64,000 bases of DNA from Romanomermis culicivorax (Eukaryota > Nematoda > Enoplea > Mermithida > Mermithidae). Of the stretch, positions 35,141-46,400 are shown in pieces; the stretch's first letter is position 1; every line of letters begins with the position of its first letter. The position numbers and the translations under genes are program-made. The stretch covers positions 1,178,001 to 1,242,000 of the forward strand of contig CAWUHX010000023.1 in assembly GCA_963922205.1 (NCBI GenBank), in the 5' to 3' direction. Below the pieces are notes generated by a model. That model saw only the letters and a list, made by a program, of their open reading frames with translations, was not told where the DNA came from and did no database searches.

Positions 35141-36736
35141 TTCAAAAAGTGCCTTATGTGCACTCATGGAAAATACTTATCAGTAACTCTTCTGTAACTA
35201 GTGTACCATTATTCTGGTCGGAAAAATGTTCAATAATGCGCAAAGAGAAAATTTTCTGGCTCATTATGACAATTGGCAGCATTTGTTGCGGTCTATTGAT
35301 CATAAGGAGCAATTGGCTCATTTATTTGAACAAAGGTGTAAAAAATCAAAATCAAAGGCCAAAACGTCTCTTTGCAGAAATAATCAGATGAAACAATTCC
35401 ATGATGTGTTAGTCATCAGCAGAACATGCAAAACTGTACTCATTGATGGAAAATAGGGTTCTTCCCATTTACCTATCTTTTTAGAATGAGAAGTACTGTC
35501 GTTGTCCAGTAGGGCATGTAAAGCCACCAGTATCGGAGACATTGTCCAATGTATATAAGAGCGCTTACTATGAAAACATACTCCAGTTCAGTCCTTCTGT
35601 GAAAGATGAATTTATATATTGCCAACTGGGTAATCAAGAGAAAGATTGCCTGGATCTTTTTGCAAATCGATTCACCGACATTGGTCTCTGCGCCAGTTTC
35701 AACATTATAACTTTGGAAGGAATCAGCAACAGCCACAACACTATTGGTAAGTCATTCCTGAAATATCATTTTTCCCATGATATGACTTCAAATCATTCAA
35801 ATTGGATTCTACAAATATTGTGGAAATTTCTAATTCAGATTTTTTTAAGATGAATACATCGATTTGAAGCGGGCATCTAAAAATAATAATTATACAATCA
35901 CTCAGCCTGGAATGAAATCTGGTTTGAAAATCATACTTAGAGCAGGAAAAGCCGATTATTGTGGCATCCTACGGAAATGGTATGGTGATGGATTTCACGT
36001 TTCTATTCAAAGATGGACAAACTTTCTACCATTTTATTTTCTCAGCGATTTTGACCTGAAACTCCAACCTGGGTACATATATGATATAGCGATTGAGGCT
36101 ACGAATAAAATACAGCATACAGCACACTTGGGTAGATGTACCCATCAAATTTTGGAAATTGATGGTCTGAAAGAGAGCATAGTACCATTCGATCGAGCTT
36201 TCTGTATACTGAGGTGTCTTTTCCGAATGACATATACAAAATGCGATTGCATAGGCCGTCTTTTTGAAAATACAATGAACATTATCAATTCAGAGAATGC
36301 TGGCATGCCAAATATTAATAAAAGTGCTCCTCTTTGTAGGAACATTCATAAATTGGATGTTTGTGAACTTGAACAGGTTACTCTATGGAAAACAGATGAA
36401 TACAAACTGAACCATTGCACATATTGTATTCCAACATGTAAGGATACAAAATATAGTGCTACAGTAACTAGAAAAAGATTGTACAAAATGCCTGATGTCA
36501 ACAAAACTTTGATAGCTGATAAAATCGATGACTTGATCATCGCCAATTTTTATGTGGTTTCGATGACTGTGATGTACATACACGAATGGTAAGCACTCAC
36601 TTTTATGGATATGTTAATATATACAGGAGGTACATTCTCATTATTTTTCGGCATTTCGTTTTTGAGCCTGTTGGAAGTAATTGTTGAAATAATGTTATGG
36701 TTACACTATGGGTTTGTACGACCGAGCAAAGATTAA
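35141..36736 (+). pseudogene. DEG/ENaC (degenerin / epithelial Na+ channel family) gene, interrupted
   Basis: Three segments, 35141-35337, 35485-35746 and 35850-36736, join in phase with the 25 bases at 20457-20481. The first ends with TM1 (about residues 46-63, KIFWLIMTIGSICCGLL). The second has the extracellular motif FTDIGLCASFN. The third carries SGLKIILRAG, the cysteine-rich domain (HCTYCIPTCKDTKYSA) and, at the end, the TM2/selectivity-filter block GGTFSLFFGISFLSLLEV with a G-x-S filter. Two breaks exist: the 14.7-kb retrotransposon after codon 8, and an in-frame TAA at 36590 (codon 409) before TM2, after which homology resumes in the same frame to TAA at 36734. The usual His-Gly gating motif before TM1 is replaced. 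An intact protein would be a trimeric cation-channel subunit. As read it is non-functional. Confidence 0.85.
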
Positions 36737-37179
36737 TGGGGAAAGAAGTCATAAAAAATGTGAAAAGAATTGGGCAGATATACTTTCCATGAAGTTTATT
36801 GCATCTAATATTATAGCCTTAGTGACCAGGATACTTGTTGCAGAAAATAAAGATTAGTAGAATAAAAGTATAGCCCTACACAATCTCTGTCATAGAGTGT
36901 CTTGCAGGAGACTTCTTCATAGACATTCTTTATGTTGCCTAATAAAGGAAGGGGTTCCTCTGTTTGGAAATGAGACTGTTTTCATATTCTATATATGTCG
37001 ATGATGGGGATCTGGAAGGAGTGACAATGACATCATTATCTACTTCATGAAAAGATTTATGGAATTCAAGTATATTTGATTAGAAAATTAATGAAAAAAG
37101 ATCAGGTACAGGGTGTAAAACAATGTATATGTCAACTTATAAAATCGTGATGGTTCAGTCACTGCTTCTACCATCAGGC
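36737..37179. other. No gene recognised
   Basis: 3' flank of the broken channel gene, with an aataaa near 36846. No other feature is seen. Confidence 0.35.
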
Positions 37180-38201
37180 ATGCCGCTGCTACCCATTTTG
37201 TGATTGGGAAGTAAACAGGCAAATCAATGATGGGCGTCCAGCAGGCGCAGACAAATTCGTGTAGCAATGCCGGGCCAAAGAAAGAAGAAAAGATCGTGAA
37301 AAGATAGGATTCTATAATTTTTCTATCTTTTCTTGGCTCTTATGCAACCATCCAATAATAAATCTTTTGTCCATCTTTGCCTGCCCAATTTACATAAATC
37401 TAGCAGTACGTTAACTTTCTTTTAGTATTATTTGTTTATATAGATATTTGCATATTTTTATGGTGCCGATTTAAGTTTACGAAGGGCTATAGTCCCAGAT
37501 GTCACTTCTTGCCAACATGAGGTCAGAGACACACTGTACAGGGTCTCTCCAACCCATACATGTAATGGGACGCTGACGTCTGGGGGGATTTGGGCGACTT
37601 TTTTTTGCCCGGGGTCAGCAATTCCCTAAATTTTGGGGGGACGGGTCTCTCAAAGAGAAAAAAATTTATTTCTTCATGAAAAAAGTCCGAAAAACAATTC
37701 AAAAAATAGTAACTTTTGTTTAAAAAATGATAAAAAAAATGTATTTATGGTGCGAAGTGCCGAGATATCTCACATTTTGACCATTTTTTGTTCAAAAATT
37801 GACATTTTTCATCAAAAAATTGACATTTTTCTGTATTATTCCGACTAAAAGTATGGGGGTTCCAACAGCTACCATATGGCTAACAGGATTGAAAAAACCA
37901 TGACAGTATTCGCCCAATGACTAGCCATATGGTCGACGATTTCTGGGGAGGGGGTTCCCATTGCATTCCCCCCCCCCACATGTAATGCTCCAACCCAGTT
38001 CCTTCCAGTGGATATAGCTTTTTCTTTGGGGCTCTACGAGATTCCCTCTGTGAGGGCTCAAATCTTGATTAGAACTTGTTGTTATTGCCAGGTCTGAGCA
38101 AGGACTATTGCACTTGGTCCGAGGCCTAGCCAAGGAGCAGTTCTAACTGGTCATTCTGACTATAGTTCTTTTTTTATCCCTAAGGAAAGACCTGCGCAAC
38201 A
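37180..38201 (-). mobile_element. Diverged solo-LTR-like remnant related to the gypsy LTR
   Basis: The left end (gccgctgctaccc, then aatcaatgatgggcgtcc and gccaaagaaagaag) and the right end (ctaaggaaagacctgcgcaa then ca) match the two ends of the 615-bp LTR in minus-to-plus order. It is split by the MITE at 37555-37987. No internal retroelement sequence is present. Close kin: 39708-40277 and 53703-54720. Confidence 0.65.
37555..37987. mobile_element. MITE, CATACATGTAA family, copy A
   Basis: 433 bp with termini catacatgtaat and acatgtaatg, flanked by a perfect 8-bp duplication ctccaacc (37547-37554 and 37988-37995). It holds the family signatures ttgttcaaaaattgacattt, agctaccatatggctaac and gccatatggtcgacgattt. 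Non-coding. Confidence 0.85.
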
Positions 38202-39620
38202 CTACCTCATTTTTGTGGCATCAATGATTTATCTGGATCATGTGCTCTTATGTGCATAAGGTATCAAGATACTGGACATTTATTGTCATGTTGAATTCAT
38301 TTCAGCTGCTGTCCATTTCCATAGAACCTTTTCTCCAATGTTGAAGAACTAGATATGACCATAGTTGTCTACTAATGATTATTTTTCTTAGTAACATTTT
38401 TGAGTTTCAATTTGTCAGTTCAATGAAATTTCCCCTTCTGAATGGCCACAAATTGCAACTCTGAGTGTTCCTTCGAAAGGCCACTCATTTTATGAAATCA
38501 AAAACTATCTGACATAAAGGTGCATTGATATGTTGACAGAACCCTGTCATGGATCGCTGATGGGGACTGTTCTAACCTAACCAAGCAACTTTCTGTCACA
38601 GATGAGAGAGAACGGACGTTTACAAAATGTTGTAAATATCTGAAATATACTTTCCAGGGTGGATCCCTGGTAATTCTCTGCCTATTTACTTTGAGAGAAT
38701 CACATGACTATTTTGATTGCATCTTGAGTTCCGTCATGAATCGCTGATTGATATAGGTCAAAGTATGAATGCACCTTAGCTCAGTCAACCGCAGATTTTC
38801 TGTTCATCACCCACTTTAAGATATACCCTCGAATTCATTGTTTAGATGGAGGAAGATCTTCAGTCTCGGAACAGGATTTTTACTTTCTGCTGTGCACGTA
38901 AAGTGTATTATGCCTGTATGGTTCATTTGAGCATTGATTCCCAGTTTGGCGTCTGTCTCAATCCATACCAGGTTGATGTCCCAACCCGGTGTACAATGTT
39001 GAAGGAAAAGATCATCACTTTGAGTCTGTCCTAGCTTGGCCTCCATTTTTTATCTTTTTGCTCATCAGATTTACTTTCATTTGTTCTTAGTCTAATTTGG
39101 TTACACTGCCAACCGAATGCCATTTACATAAACTTCCTTAGCCTTGCAGATGCTTAGTACATTTGTAAATAAGGTTTGATTTCTGTCATATGCAAGGTGA
39201 GTGACCCCGCTTCACACCACAAGCAGCATCATTCGACCTCGTCAGAACAAAAATAAGTTCGCCTCTCTAAAACCACAAAATTTGTTTAAAAATTCAAATT
39301 CAAATGGACAATTCTAAGTGGAGCCTGTTAGATTTAGATAATTTTGATATTTCAATGCTTTCCAAATTCTAGAATTGGCATGAAAAAATGCGATGATTTT
39401 TAGGTGAAACTAAATGCTTTCTTCATTGGAAAGCTGGCTATACATATATAGGAGAATATGAATAAAATTTATACATTTTGAAAAGCATTCATAATTGTAT
39501 TTAATAGTCAATCAAAAGTGAACTTGATCAAGTGCACATCTGTAAATTTTACTCCAAATGATATTATATGCCAAGTAAGGACAGACGCCAACTTCGGTCA
39601 CAATCTATTTGGATGAGAGG
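38202..39620. other. No gene recognised
   Basis: A 1.4-kb stretch with short, non-coding-like frames only and no definable repeat. Confidence 0.4.
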
Positions 39621-41298
39621 GGGTATTCCCAAGTGAGGGATTCCCAAGTGGGCGAGTTTGCAATTGGGCGCTTCTCATGTGAGCGAATTGCCAAGTGAGT
39701 GAATTCCTGTAGTGCACGTATTTCCTTGGAGACAGAGAAAGATGGTCAGTCGCAAGTAGTTAGAATTTCTCCTTGTCTAGGCCTCTGATATAGGGCAACG
39801 GTTCTCGCCCAGACCTGGCAACAACAAGCAATAATAATGCCAAGAGGCCCTCGCAGAGCGAACCTAGTAGACTCCCAGAGGAAAATGAATATTCCCTGGA
39901 AGGAGTGATATGGAAGAATCCCTCGAGAGGTCTTTCTCTTATGTGGCGTCTGCAATGGCGACGCCTGGACCTAAAGCCCTTCGTGTACTTACAGTACACT
40001 AACGCAAGAAATACATATATATTTAATGAACAAAATAAGACGTTAAGAAGGCGGATGAACCACTGAATGTAAAAGACGCTCTGATAAAGTTTCACTATGG
40101 CGCCAGCATAAGCAGCAAAAAATATAATCAAAAACTAAAAAGTGATTTTTCATAATCATTTTCCTCTTTCTCTGGCGCTCCGTTGCTATACAAATTTGTT
40201 TTTGCCACCAGTCGCCCATCATTGATTTGTATGTCGACTTTCCAATTGCAATTTGGGCAACAACAGGGTGCCCAACATTCCCAATTGAGCAAATTCCTAA
40301 GAGAGCGATTTTCACGTGAGTGATTCTCAAATGAGTGAATTCCCAAGTAAGCAAATTCACGAATGCACGAATTGCCAATTTGTCGACTCAGAAGGAGCGA
40401 TCGATAATGTTATAATACTTTCTTTATATTTTCCTTGTTTACCTCATATTTTTCTTTGGATGTATTTCTTTTATCCTTCACTTTCTGCGTGTTGTTTATG
40501 CTTTCGTTTATGAACATTTTCGTCTTTTGTCTGTGCTTTCTTTTATTTCCTTCCTAATCTATTTTTTCATTTTTTCGCTCATGATACAATAAATTACAAG
40601 TTGTCATCCTAAATAACCGCAGTCTCCAGTGTAATTCTGATACGGTTTGGCACGCTTGAGTCTTTCATCATTGTATGTATCTGTGACAAAATGCTCATGA
40701 AAAATATAAACAAAAGAACGCTGGAGGAAACAAAACATCAAGAGAAGGAAAACGTCAACAAAAATGAAGACATTGAATAAGTAGGTGGAAAAGCATTAAG
40801 AAAGAAAAAACATGAAAAAGTGACAAGAAAGACGAAGCGAGATGGAGAAACTGGCCAGGAACAAAAAAAATAAAGTGAAAAAAGAACAAAAATACGAGAA
40901 TAGGAAAAGATAAAGAAGTAGCAGCGAAAAACTAAGATGAAAAGTAGACAAGAATGAAGAAAAAATCACAAAGGATAAAATTAAATGGGAAACAGAGCAT
41001 TGTATAACAATTACATGGGAGACACTGCTTATTAAAAATGTTAACTTGTAATGGTTTAATGAGAAAAAAGTAGATGACAAGGGAAAACAAAATAAAAGAA
41101 AGCAGAGACAAAACATAAAAATGTAAAAACCTACATAAATGAAAACATAAGTAACACACCAAAAATATAAGGTAAAGAAAGAAAATTTGAAGAAAGAGTT
41201 AGTCAATACATTCCTATCGCTCGTTTCAGATTCCTTCATATGGGAAGTCGCTGAATGGGGAATCGCTCAGTTGGGAATCACTCACTTGGGAATAGACC
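39621..41298. mobile_element. Foldback-like element, copy 2, with nested solo LTR
   Basis: Same design as 6458-7256. A left arm of ATTCCCAAGTGAGCG-type units (39621-39707, continued at 40278-40385) and a right inverted arm (about 41230-41298, ending gggaatagacc) enclose a T-rich half and an A-rich half that share ataaccgcagtctcc and other words with copy 1. A 570-bp LTR sits in the left arm. Without it the element is ~1.1 kb. Minus-strand F/Y/L-rich frames here are compositional artefacts. Confidence 0.75.
39708..40277 (-). mobile_element. Solo LTR related to the gypsy LTR, nested in a foldback element
   Basis: 570 bp starting tgtagtgcacgtatttcc and ending cagggtgcccaaca, flanked by a 4-bp duplication ttcc (39704-39707 and 40278-40281). 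The ends match the full-length element's LTR ends, but the middle is strongly diverged. No internal region remains, as expected after LTR-LTR recombination. Confidence 0.85.
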
Positions 41299-41620
41299 GA
41301 ACTAGACTGTGAGCATGAAAAAATTACACTGCAGATAAGAGCTTTCAATGCACATTGACATCTTTTTATCTTGAGTTGTACCTATGACCTACAGTCGATA
41401 GATGTACGGTCACACTTTTTTATACATGCCGATCTTTTCAGATACAGTAACTGTAAGGCATATCTGGACAATAAGTTCAACTGGATTCAACTCGGTATCA
41501 GATAATGTGACTTAGATACCAGATGATCTAATTCTCAGCACTAGATAATGTTTGGTGTGTGAACCAATTTTTACTGCAAAAACGGAAAGGAGGACTTCAA
41601 GATAGACCATCAAGCACTGA
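41299..41620. other. No gene recognised
   Basis: Short spacer after the foldback element, without coding or repeat signals. Confidence 0.35.
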
Positions 41621-41624
41621 AAGG

Positions 41625-41970
41625 TATACACCATTAATCAACTAGAAAGTTAACCAACCAACTTATCATAGAACAATCTATGAATCAAATATACAGAATC
41701 AGGAAATCAACCAACGAGAAATCAGAGAAACAACCAACTAACCACTAACCAGGTAATTAATCAATTAATAAATCAACCATAAAATTGAATCAGAGAATCA
41801 TCAACCTGTCAAACAGGGAATCAATCCATCAATTAAGGAATAAAACCAACAAATCAGGGAATCAATGAACGAGCCAACCGGGAAATCAACCAAAGCCAAT
41901 CCAACCAGGGAACCAATCCACCAAGCAGGAAATCAACTGACGATTCAATCCAACGACGGAATAAACACAC
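41625..41970 (+). repeat. Degenerate minisatellite, (gggaatcaaccaa)n-like
   Basis: Variants of aatcaaccaac, gggaatcaatcc and ggaaatcaacc repeat with a ~12-20 bp rhythm. It is low complexity and depleted in T on this strand. Confidence 0.7.
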
Positions 41971-42103
41971 AAATTATGAAATGAGCATGGGAAAATTCAG
42001 AGATTTCGACCTTCTAAAACGTACCAGAAGACACTTTTTCAAATTATCTGACTTTTCATGATTTCAGGCATAATTTTGTCCCCTGACCTTCCATGTTTTA
42101 CAG

Positions 42104-42315
42104 GCTTGCTGGATACACTGACACATCTTAAGAAGTATGCAGATTCTGAAATAAGCTTCAAAATAATCTTTAATTGTATTCTGTTTATTTTATACAACAC
42201 GTATATACTAATGCATCTGGTTCTCTACCATTGTTTGGCAACCACCGAAACGATTCGGGAAACCACTAACTTTTTGGGTTGGCTGGTACCAGACGAACCG
42301 ATAGGGTTTGTCCAG
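42104..42315 (+). CDS. Candidate exon of an unidentified membrane protein
   Basis: Bounded by acceptor atgttttacag and donor GTCCAG|gtatgt, open throughout in one frame. It encodes a hydrophobic segment (IIFNCILFILYNTYILMHLV) and then a polar, protein-like end (TTETIRETTNFLGWLVPDEP). No partner exons were found and no family is recognised. It may be a real exon of a plus-strand gene downstream of the innexin, or a relic. Confidence 0.35.
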
Positions 42316-42744
42316 GTATGTTGCAGCCACCTCAATTCTGAATTGTTGCAAATTGCTTAGGCGAACACATCCCATTGCTCGGTTGGTATGATTGTGTGGA
42401 CACTAGCCGCAAGGTCTCCTACTATGTTCGAGCCCAAATTTTACTGACCATTGCAAGCAACAGGAAGACGTTGACATAACAGAATTAAAGGCATACCTGT
42501 ACAAAAATGTTGAAAAATATTATGCAAATTAGTTCAAGTGGGAAATTTCTAAAAAATGTTGCAGTTTTCATGGACAATGAACACATAGCCATTAGATCAC
42601 AAATTTTAATGAAAATATTAGTAGCTTGGATGCTGGATGATTGCACAAATAAAAAATGCTCAAGATTTCTGCGAGAAAAGTGCTGAAGATGTCGGGTCTT
42701 CGAGAATGCGTCGAGAACGCGGGCCGTTTTCATCGACGAGATTT

Positions 42745-42915
42745 ATGCTCCACCTTAAGCTGTAACTTGACTCTGTATCTTATACCATTTATGTTATAAC
42801 AGCTTAACTTTCCCTACATGTTTTGTGTATTTGAGTTGCTACAGCTGAGGTGCAGTGACGACAATGGTACATCATATAGAGTTGGAGCTTAAGTCTCTTT
42901 GATGAAACCAGTCCC
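42745..42915. repeat. AGCTTAAG-palindrome MITE-like repeat, copy 2
   Basis: Contains gctccaccttaagctgta, ttataacagcttaac and gttggagcttaagtctcttt. It ends tgatgaaaccagtccc, the inverse of the ggggctggtttcatcaaag start at 49850. Confidence 0.5.
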
Positions 42916-43176
42916 ACGACTTTTTAGGATATCAGTTCAGCTATAACACTTGCTTCCAATATTCTTTCCAGAAAAAACAAACTATATGGTCCATAAGTAA
43001 TATACAAGTCGAGCAAATATGAAAGCACGCTCGATGCACCAAAATTTACGAGGATATATGAAATTTGGATCAAAAGTTTATTGTTACCATACACAACGGC
43101 AGGTAGATGGTACAACATAACAGATCTAAAACTAAAAAATTTAACCGTAAAAAAAGATATACAAAATATTACATTG

Positions 43177-43483
43177 TCAACAAACTTTCTTATTTTCTCC
43201 TTCAACCAACATGGCTTCCAGGTCTTCGTGCGATTTTTGATGTTGTACGGGCTTCTTGCGCAACAGGGATAAAGCCACGCTGTTAGGGCTACGGTCGCCG
43301 GCCCGTCTAGCCGGCACAGTCCTGTAGACGATTTCCGAATCATCGCGGGCGCCCGAACCACCGAGGCCACCGCCTTTTTTCTCTATGGACGGCCAACGGG
43401 TTCTGGACAAGGCCGGATTGGTCATTTGATCGACTTTTTGTTCGTATTTTAGACAAGTTCGCCATAAAGAGGCGACTAGGTCA
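43177..43483 (-). CDS. Innexin exon 5 (C-terminal tail)
   Basis: Acceptor cccttcag. The first codon is completed from exon 4 (AG + T), then DLVASLWRTCLKYEQ, the conserved start of the cytoplasmic tail. Ends TGA at 43177. Confidence 0.85.
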
Positions 43484-46400
43484 CTGAAGGGAAAAATATT
43501 TTTTTAAATCTTGGTTACTGGGATGAATCAGCATGGATCACTTGCAAATACTATCTAAAAGGAGACAGAAATTCTTACATGAGAATTTACACTATTTTGA
43601 CTCTAATGCTTTTCTACAGTAAGATGTCAACGTGGCATGTTAAGTGTAAACATCCAAACGTTAATGCAAGCCTTGAATGCAAATATCCTTGTTTGGAAAT
43701 CATTCTAAAAGAAAAATAAGAGAGGGTTTACTGTAATGCAGCACAAACCTGATCTAGAAATTAATACAAATTCCATCAACATGTGCAGCAATGGTCAAAA
43801 AATCGACTAAGATGCACATTATTTTTTTACACTAATACAGGGAGGAATTCCAAATGTTGTGGTTACTGTAGTACTTTTGAACATAAAACATTTGTTCTAA
43901 AAGTTGAAATACTGTTACTTTTTTTCACCAAATACAAACTATTAAGAAATGCTAGTGTAAAACAGAAATTGAGCATGTGCATAATGCTACAAAAATTTAT
44001 TGTAAATACAGTAATCACGTTTTTGAAGAATTGAGAGCAACTTGTAAGTAGGATAAAAGGCACACATTTTTAAACGAAATCTACTCAACGGTACAATGTG
44101 CGATGATGCTAATGTGGAAGTATGTCTGCAGTAAGAAGCTGATAAAGAGTGCAACAGACTGTGTAGACTTGCGCATCTGATAGGAAAGCTGACACCAATG
44201 TCGACACCTACAGTATTACTCTAATCAATGGAATTACGATTCTAATGAAATATGAGACATAGTGTTCGAGGTTACCGTGAATTGGGCACATACTATAGCA
44301 TATAGAAAGTAATTTATACAGTAAGATCTGATGAATCATAACGATATGCAAGCTTACTGTTGATATTGTGAGTATTTTGTATGAAACTACCTTGGTATTG
44401 AAAATCAAGAACTTGCCAAAACGTTTCACCCAACAGACTACAGTACTCTGCTCGAAATAATCCTACAGTACACATGCAGCATACATTCAGTGTCGTTTTC
44501 GACTAGTCTTACAATAAACTGTCGAGTGTGGAGGTTTACTGTAAACTTTTCTGAACATTTCATGTGAAATCAGATTCCAGGGTTCATACACATTCCCGTA
44601 AATAAAATCCCCTGACTTTCCCAGGTCTTCCCAGCAAAAAATCCCAGGTTTTTTCATATCAATATTACCGAATATCAATCACTTTTCTTTTGAAAAAAAG
44701 AGTGCAAACACAAAAATTCTTCATTTCAAAACATTTCGCAAAGCAGCAATTTGAAAATCAATAGCTTCCTTATCTTTCACAGTTGTTTCTTCGATTTTTT
44801 TCTTTTTTTCTTGTAGCTGTTTGATTTCAATTTCGATTAATTTGTGTTTCTTCTTGGCAACATTTGATGCTGTCACTTTGGAATTTTCTTCTTCTAAATA
44901 TTGATGATATCGTGTTCGACTGCTTTTCACATTTATCAGCATTTTATCAGATATCTCAATCTAAACAAAGGTGTCATATAATTTCTGATGTTTCATGAAA
45001 ATATTTAACATAAGATCTGATCTGAATGTGACATACCTTTTCCAAGCCACCTGATGATTGTATGTAGTCATACACAAGACGCTGATTCACGATCAGTAAC
45101 TTTCTCTAACTGTATCGGACGAAAGGCACATTGCCAGGGTTGGCAAGGCTTTGGTTTCTGATTTTTTTTGGTTTTTTTCCAAAATCATTGGGAAACTGTT
45201 TTTTCACATTAGTCAATCTTCTAGGCATGTATTGGTGTCTATCTAAATTAACAAAACAATCAATTGAGTTGAATTGACTTCACTACAAAGTAGAAAAAGG
45301 TCGCGTTTTTTTACGATACATTTCGCACACAAAAGATGTGATATTAATCAATCGATATCCTTTCCTTTGTATCCATCTTGCAAGCATACATTTAGTACAT
45401 GAGCTGAGTTTGCTATAATTTGCTCACAAAAAATTGGATGCTAAATCTTTCATAGTGTACTCCGAGGTGACATCCATTGATCCATATCATCATCAAAATG
45501 TTATAAAATATGATTGAGTTACATATCCTGAATTTATTGTAACAGTAAGCTTTTTAATTTTCTTAGCTCGAAATTTCAAAATATAAATGAGACAACAAAA
45601 ATAAAATTTTATACAGTTCGGTTAAGCATACTGTAGGTTAAAAAAGAGAAGAGCTTTTGAGTGGCTCATTTTTATGTGACTTGACTTTGCTACTAAATAG
45701 AAAAAATTGTGCAAAAATATATATATATATATCATGCAAGCGAGAATAGTATAATATAATAAGACCCATTTGCTGTAGTTATAGCTCGCAGGCAGGTTTG
45801 AAAAGCAAAAATTCGGAAACATCTGAAATGTCTATGTGTGACCGTCAACTATAGTCGTAATATTAATAACATATGTAGTAATCTATCAATTTGAAACCCC
45901 CTTATCGAAAACGGTATTGTGTCATTTCAATTTTTCTGTGCATAATGTGATGCATTGATACAATTCTGTAGTTGATTTCTTTTGAGTTTTGATTACTTAC
46001 ATTGTGTATTGTATATTTCCCTTTATTCGTAATTTTTCTTCTTTTCGTTGAATTTGCCCTTTACATAACGCATGCTCTGTTCCATTTTTACTTTTCTCAT
46101 GTTGTTCACTAATGGTTCCTTTCTTATGTGCTCACTATTACTGTATTTCTATTGCTATAATAGGGATTTCCTATAGCATAAAATAATGACACTTCCGATA
46201 AGATTAATACTTCTAGCTGCCATTTTAAGGCTCCCTAACTAGTCTTAGATGATACAGGAGCTTTCAGCAGTTTTTTACATAGTTATTTTGATGTACCAAA
46301 CATTTTAAAAAATTAAACCAGAAAAAAACCACTAAAAAATAAAAAAAAACCATTAAAAACCACTAAAAAACCAAAAAGTCGAAATTTCAAAAGTTTGGTT

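Noticed and set aside
36589-36626. Intron that would remove the TAA in the DEG/ENaC gene
   Set aside because: The donor gtaagc and acceptor tatacag are good, but joining them shifts the frame out of the conserved TM2 block.
40796-41239. 147-codon hydrophobic minus-strand ORF
   Set aside because: It translates the A-rich half of a foldback element. Similar frames occur in the sister copy at 6859-7258, and no coding signature is present.
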